Assembly: GCA_014549065.1 (NCBI GenBank)
Contig: JACDOX010000111.1
Span: 1,734,882-1,798,881 of the forward strand
Origin: Cardinalis cardinalis
Taxonomy: Eukaryota; Chordata; Aves; Passeriformes; Cardinalidae
Length of the DNA stretch: 64,000 nt
Reading direction: 5' to 3'
Both the position numbers and the translations under genes were made by a program. Below the pieces are notes generated by a model. It saw only the letters and a list, made by a program, of their open reading frames with translations. It did not search any database and had not been told where the DNA came from. Below are positions 61,360 through 64,000 of the stretch, piece by piece (position 1 is the first letter of the stretch; each line of letters starts with the position of its first letter).

Positions 61360-61725
61360 CCTGGCCAGGCACGCTGTCCCGGCCGCTCATTGCCCTGGCT
61401 GAGGCAGGGCCGGCGCAGCAAGCCCGGCTCACGGACCAGGCAGGGATCCCGCACATCTCTGCGGGCCAGGGCACCACAGGGAGAGTCCCGGGGGCCACCG
61501 GGCAGCAGGAGCCCCTCGGTGGGGACAGCACCCGGCACAGGGACACCGGAGCCCCGGCGGGCCCAACCCTTCCCAGGGAGCGAGGCGGGGCAGCGGGAGG
61601 AGGAGACTCCGGCGGCGCCCGGGAGCCGCTCGGAGAATGTCCCCGTCCCATTCCTTCCCCCTCCTCCTGCTCCTCCTCCTCCTCCTCCTGCTGCTGCGGC
61701 CCCGGGCAGAGCCGCCGTGAGGAGC
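61360..61725 (+). promoter_or_regulatory. SRPX: CpG-rich promoter / 5'UTR, downstream copy
   Basis: GC-rich, CpG-rich sequence homologous to the region upstream of 44412, with many substitutions and indels. Shared blocks include 'gggacaccggagccccggcgg' in two parts, 'gaggaggagactccggcgg' and 'cgggagccgctcgga'. A (TCC/CTC)n run is at 61665-61692. It is smaller than the upstream island and follows a CR1 element directly. Confidence 0.6.
61637..61720 (+). CDS. Upstream ORF in the 5' leader, downstream copy only
   Basis: ATG, 27 codons and TGA, ending 5 bases before the main ATG at 61726 and in a different frame. The peptide starts MSPSHSFP, has an unbroken run of 12 Leu, then RPRAEPP. The aligned start codon of the upstream copy is GTG and its Leu run is shifted in frame, so only this copy has the uORF. 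It could repress translation of the main ORF. It also resembles, perhaps by chance, the Leu-run N-terminus of human SRPX. Translation is not demonstrated. Confidence 0.4.
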   Translation: MSPSHSFPLLLLLLLLLLLLRPRAEPP

Positions 61726-61795
61726 ATGGGGAGCTGCTGGCTGCGCCTCGCCGCGCTGCTCGCCCTGGGCGCCAGGGCCAGCCTGGAGTACGAGG
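61726..61795 (+). CDS. SRPX: Signal-peptide first exon, downstream copy (probable SRPX exon 1)
   Basis: Same exon as at 44412: 23 codons encoding a signal peptide followed by SLEYE, ending phase 1 at |gtgagg. Identity between copies is complete from 24 bases before the ATG through the first 12 bases of the intron (61702-61807 against 44388-44493), after which a 9-base indel and then divergence appear. Either copy could splice to the same downstream exon, giving the same protein from two promoters. Which copy is ancestral is not visible from the window. Confidence 0.55.
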
Positions 61796-64000
61796 GTGAG
61801 GAAGGGGCGGCGGGGCCGGGGCAGGGCCGGGAGCGGGGCCGGGGCCGCTGCGCTGAATTCTGATATAGAAATGACAGCACCGAGCTCTCCTTTTCCGTCA
61901 TTTCACCGCCGTTTTCCGTGCTAGAACTTCGCAGTGGCATAAAGCCATAAAGCCGTGCTTTCTCAGAATCTCCCTTCAAGGCTGTTACCAGGAATATTAG
62001 AAGCCAAATTATCTGTTCGTTTAGCAGCATAAAAAGTACACTAAGGTAGGCAAAGTGATGAGTTACTGGCGCTGTTTCCTGACACACTTTCTTCGAGTGC
62101 TCTCTGGGGTAAGGTCGGTTTACACAAGCTGAAGTATGGGCTTGTACCCCAAAAAATTATTGTTGTAAAATGATTTTCCAAGATGTCTCTTTTTTATACT
62201 CCACTAAACCATATCTCTAAGTGCCACATCTTGGTGTCTTCTAGATACCTGCAGGGATATTAACTGAGTCACTTCCCTGGGCAGCCTGTTCCCATGCTTT
62301 TGACAACCTTTTCAGTGAAGACACTTTTCCTAATAGCTATTTTAAACTTCCCCTGGCCCAGCCTGAGGCTATTTCCTCTCTCTCATCCTGTTGGTTATTA
62401 CCTGGGAGAAGAGACACACCCCACACGGCTACAGCATCTTTTCATGCAGTTAGAGAGAGTGACGAGTCTCCTTTTCTCCAGGTTTATCAACCTTAGCTCC
62501 CTCAGCAATTCCTTATAGGATTTGTGTTCCAGAACTTGTGCTGTTTCAGGGCAGTAAACTGAAAAGTTTCAGGTTGGTTTAATGTGCTATNCTGTAGTTG
62601 TCTATGGCTTACTTTAAACTCAAAGGGGTAAATAATTCTTAGGTCAGTCCTGGGAAAGCAAGTGTGCATAGCTCTTCTGCCTCTTCTGTCACATTCCTTC
62701 TTTTTCTCTGTTACAAAGGAATTATAGCATGTGAAGTGTTGTTCATGTGTGTGCAGTGCCTGGCTTGGCACCATGTTCTTGTGCCCTGATCTTGCCATCA
62801 GACCTGTACAAGTGAACCTCTGCAATGGGGACAGAATTTTATTTTGTGAATGAAGAAATCTTTTTTTTCCTGACATAAACAGAATTGTGTAAATCCATAG
62901 TTTAATCTTTAAATAAAGTGTTATTTCATGTGTTTTGCTTGACATCTAGCAGAACAAAGTCCACATCTGTTTTTCGCAGGAACCAGCTGTACCCTGAACT
63001 GTGATAATTTTACTATGCCCAACACAGAACAATATCCTTATATGGACTGGCTTGGTAGCCAGTTTTGAATAAATGTGAGGCAGAAGTGCTTTAATTGCTG
63101 AGAAAATGGAGATGAACTGGCAGCCCTTTTCCGAGGCTTGCCAAGCCTGTTGGGGTTATTAAGAAAACATTGATTGTTAGGAAAGAGATATGACTCACTT
63201 CTCATTTTGAGGCAGAAAATGAGCNGGAAATGGGAGATGTTGAGCTCCATCAGGAGAGCCTGATGGAGCAAAAGCAGTGAGTTTTTCTTAGAAGACTGTC
63301 AGAAGCACTTAATTGTTTCTTGTCTAAGGAAAGGCGAATGCATAAGAGCTCACATAATTCTGAGATTTACTAATTTTAAATGCTGAAATCACTGCACACT
63401 AAAATTTGGACAGTTATTGGTGATAACACTGAGGTAGCAGTTTTATAGCCCTCAAAGTGAGTAATTAGCTAAGAGTGTTCTAATTTCTGGCAGAAAAATT
63501 GATGCTTAAAAAAGTATTCATTTACATATCAAGGTCTTCCTGAAGCCCTCAGGGATCACAGCTTGCTCTTTTTTGCTATGCAGTCAGATTTCAAGTGCAA
63601 AAAAAGCTCGCTTTTGTGTTCAGAAGTCTCTCAGATGTCAGTGTTTAGGTATCAAAATTGAACCTCAACAATAAATATTAAAAATCCTGAGAAATTATAG
63701 TGATAGAAAAACTTCATTGTGTACAATCCCTCAATTTCAGAGGAAATCCACTTCTTCAGGTCCCAGCTCAAACTGGTGGAGGGATTCTCAGTGATCAGGT
63801 GCTAGGGAAGTGCTCCCATGGACCATCAGCAGGTACATGGGCTGGGTTTTCTTGAGTCTGGTAGAATAAGAAACCAAGTTTCACCATTTTCTGGGCAGAT
63901 ATTTTGGGNTTTTTTTTAAATAAGAAATGGAATCTGTTGACAGATGGGTTTGACTCTTGGGTTTGATTTCTGCTGAACAGTTGCATGCTTTGCACTTGGA
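61796..64000 (+). other. Intron following the downstream first exon
   Basis: GC-rich for about 60 bases, then AT-rich with one minus-strand CR1 at 62.2-62.5 kb. No further exon recognised before the window ends. Confidence 0.6.
62200..62535 (-). repeat. CR1 LINE fragment, minus strand
   Basis: Complementary CR1 blocks: 'gggcagcctgttcccatgcttttgacaacc', 'ctaatagctattttaaacttcccctggc', 'tttctccaggtttatcaaccttagctccctcag'. Confidence 0.9.

Noticed and set aside
44388..61807. Duplicate first exon as a simple uncollapsed haplotype
   Set aside because: The flanking kilobases are unrelated and the leaders are well diverged, which allelic copies would not be. An assembly error is still possible and is kept as a test in the finding.
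61347..62087. A 246-codon antisense open frame over the downstream CpG island
   Set aside because: GC-rich DNA lacks stops on both strands; no conserved protein features seen.
44900..64000. Search for SRPX sushi-domain exon 2
   Set aside because: No Cys-rich segment with acceptor and donor in the right phase was found on the plus strand.
1..64000. tRNA, rRNA, snRNA or CRISPR-like structures
   Set aside because: No box motifs, cloverleaf arms or spaced direct repeats were recognised by eye.

Overview
This is vertebrate nuclear DNA, almost certainly from a bird. Genes are split into short exons with consensus GT/AG splice sites. The interspersed repeats are CR1 LINEs with the typical avian 3' tail, on both strands. 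The recognisable exons encode RPGR (retinitis pigmentosa GTPase regulator). The gene identity is firm. The species is not determinable by eye.

Layout: from position 1 to about 34.8 kb the plus strand carries the 3' two thirds of RPGR. Exons matching human exons 7-13 (3243-16997) encode the last blades of the RCC1-like propeller and the linker behind it. A single very large exon (17996-20515) is the ORF15 terminal exon: a Lys/Ser-rich head, a long Glu-rich low-complexity domain, a short basic stretch, and a C-terminal FWNNVLPHYL block that matches mammalian RPGR-ORF15. About 11 kb downstream, four more exons (31728-34783) encode the tail of the constitutive isoform, ending in a CaaX box, CVLL. 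The window therefore holds both RPGR 3' ends: a ciliary, glutamylation-type isoform and a prenylated isoform. Exons 1-6 lie upstream of the window.

From 34.8 to 43.6 kb is intergenic DNA with simple repeats and a possible LTR-derived block. At 43.6-44.9 kb, next to an 87-base assembly gap, is a GC/CpG-rich promoter-like island with a first exon encoding a signal peptide (MGSCWLRLAALLALGARA). By synteny (RPGR followed head-to-tail by SRPX) this is most likely SRPX exon 1. The same exon, identical over about 106 bases, occurs again 17.3 kb downstream (61726-61795) in a second GC-rich island. The sequences upstream of the two copies have diverged. Only the downstream copy keeps an ATG-initiated upstream ORF, which encodes a Leu-rich peptide and ends 5 bases before the main ATG. 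No later SRPX exon is visible, so 44.5-64 kb is probably SRPX intron 1 or alternative-promoter territory.

Most worth a second look: the duplicated signal-peptide exon with diverged promoters and a copy-specific uORF; the merged bird exon 14/ORF15; an in-frame 30-bp minisatellite inside ORF15; and an in-frame GTGAGT donor in ORF15 that could connect it to the CaaX exons. No RNA genes, CRISPR arrays or bacterial features were seen. Isolated single N bases occur throughout and look like ambiguous consensus positions.
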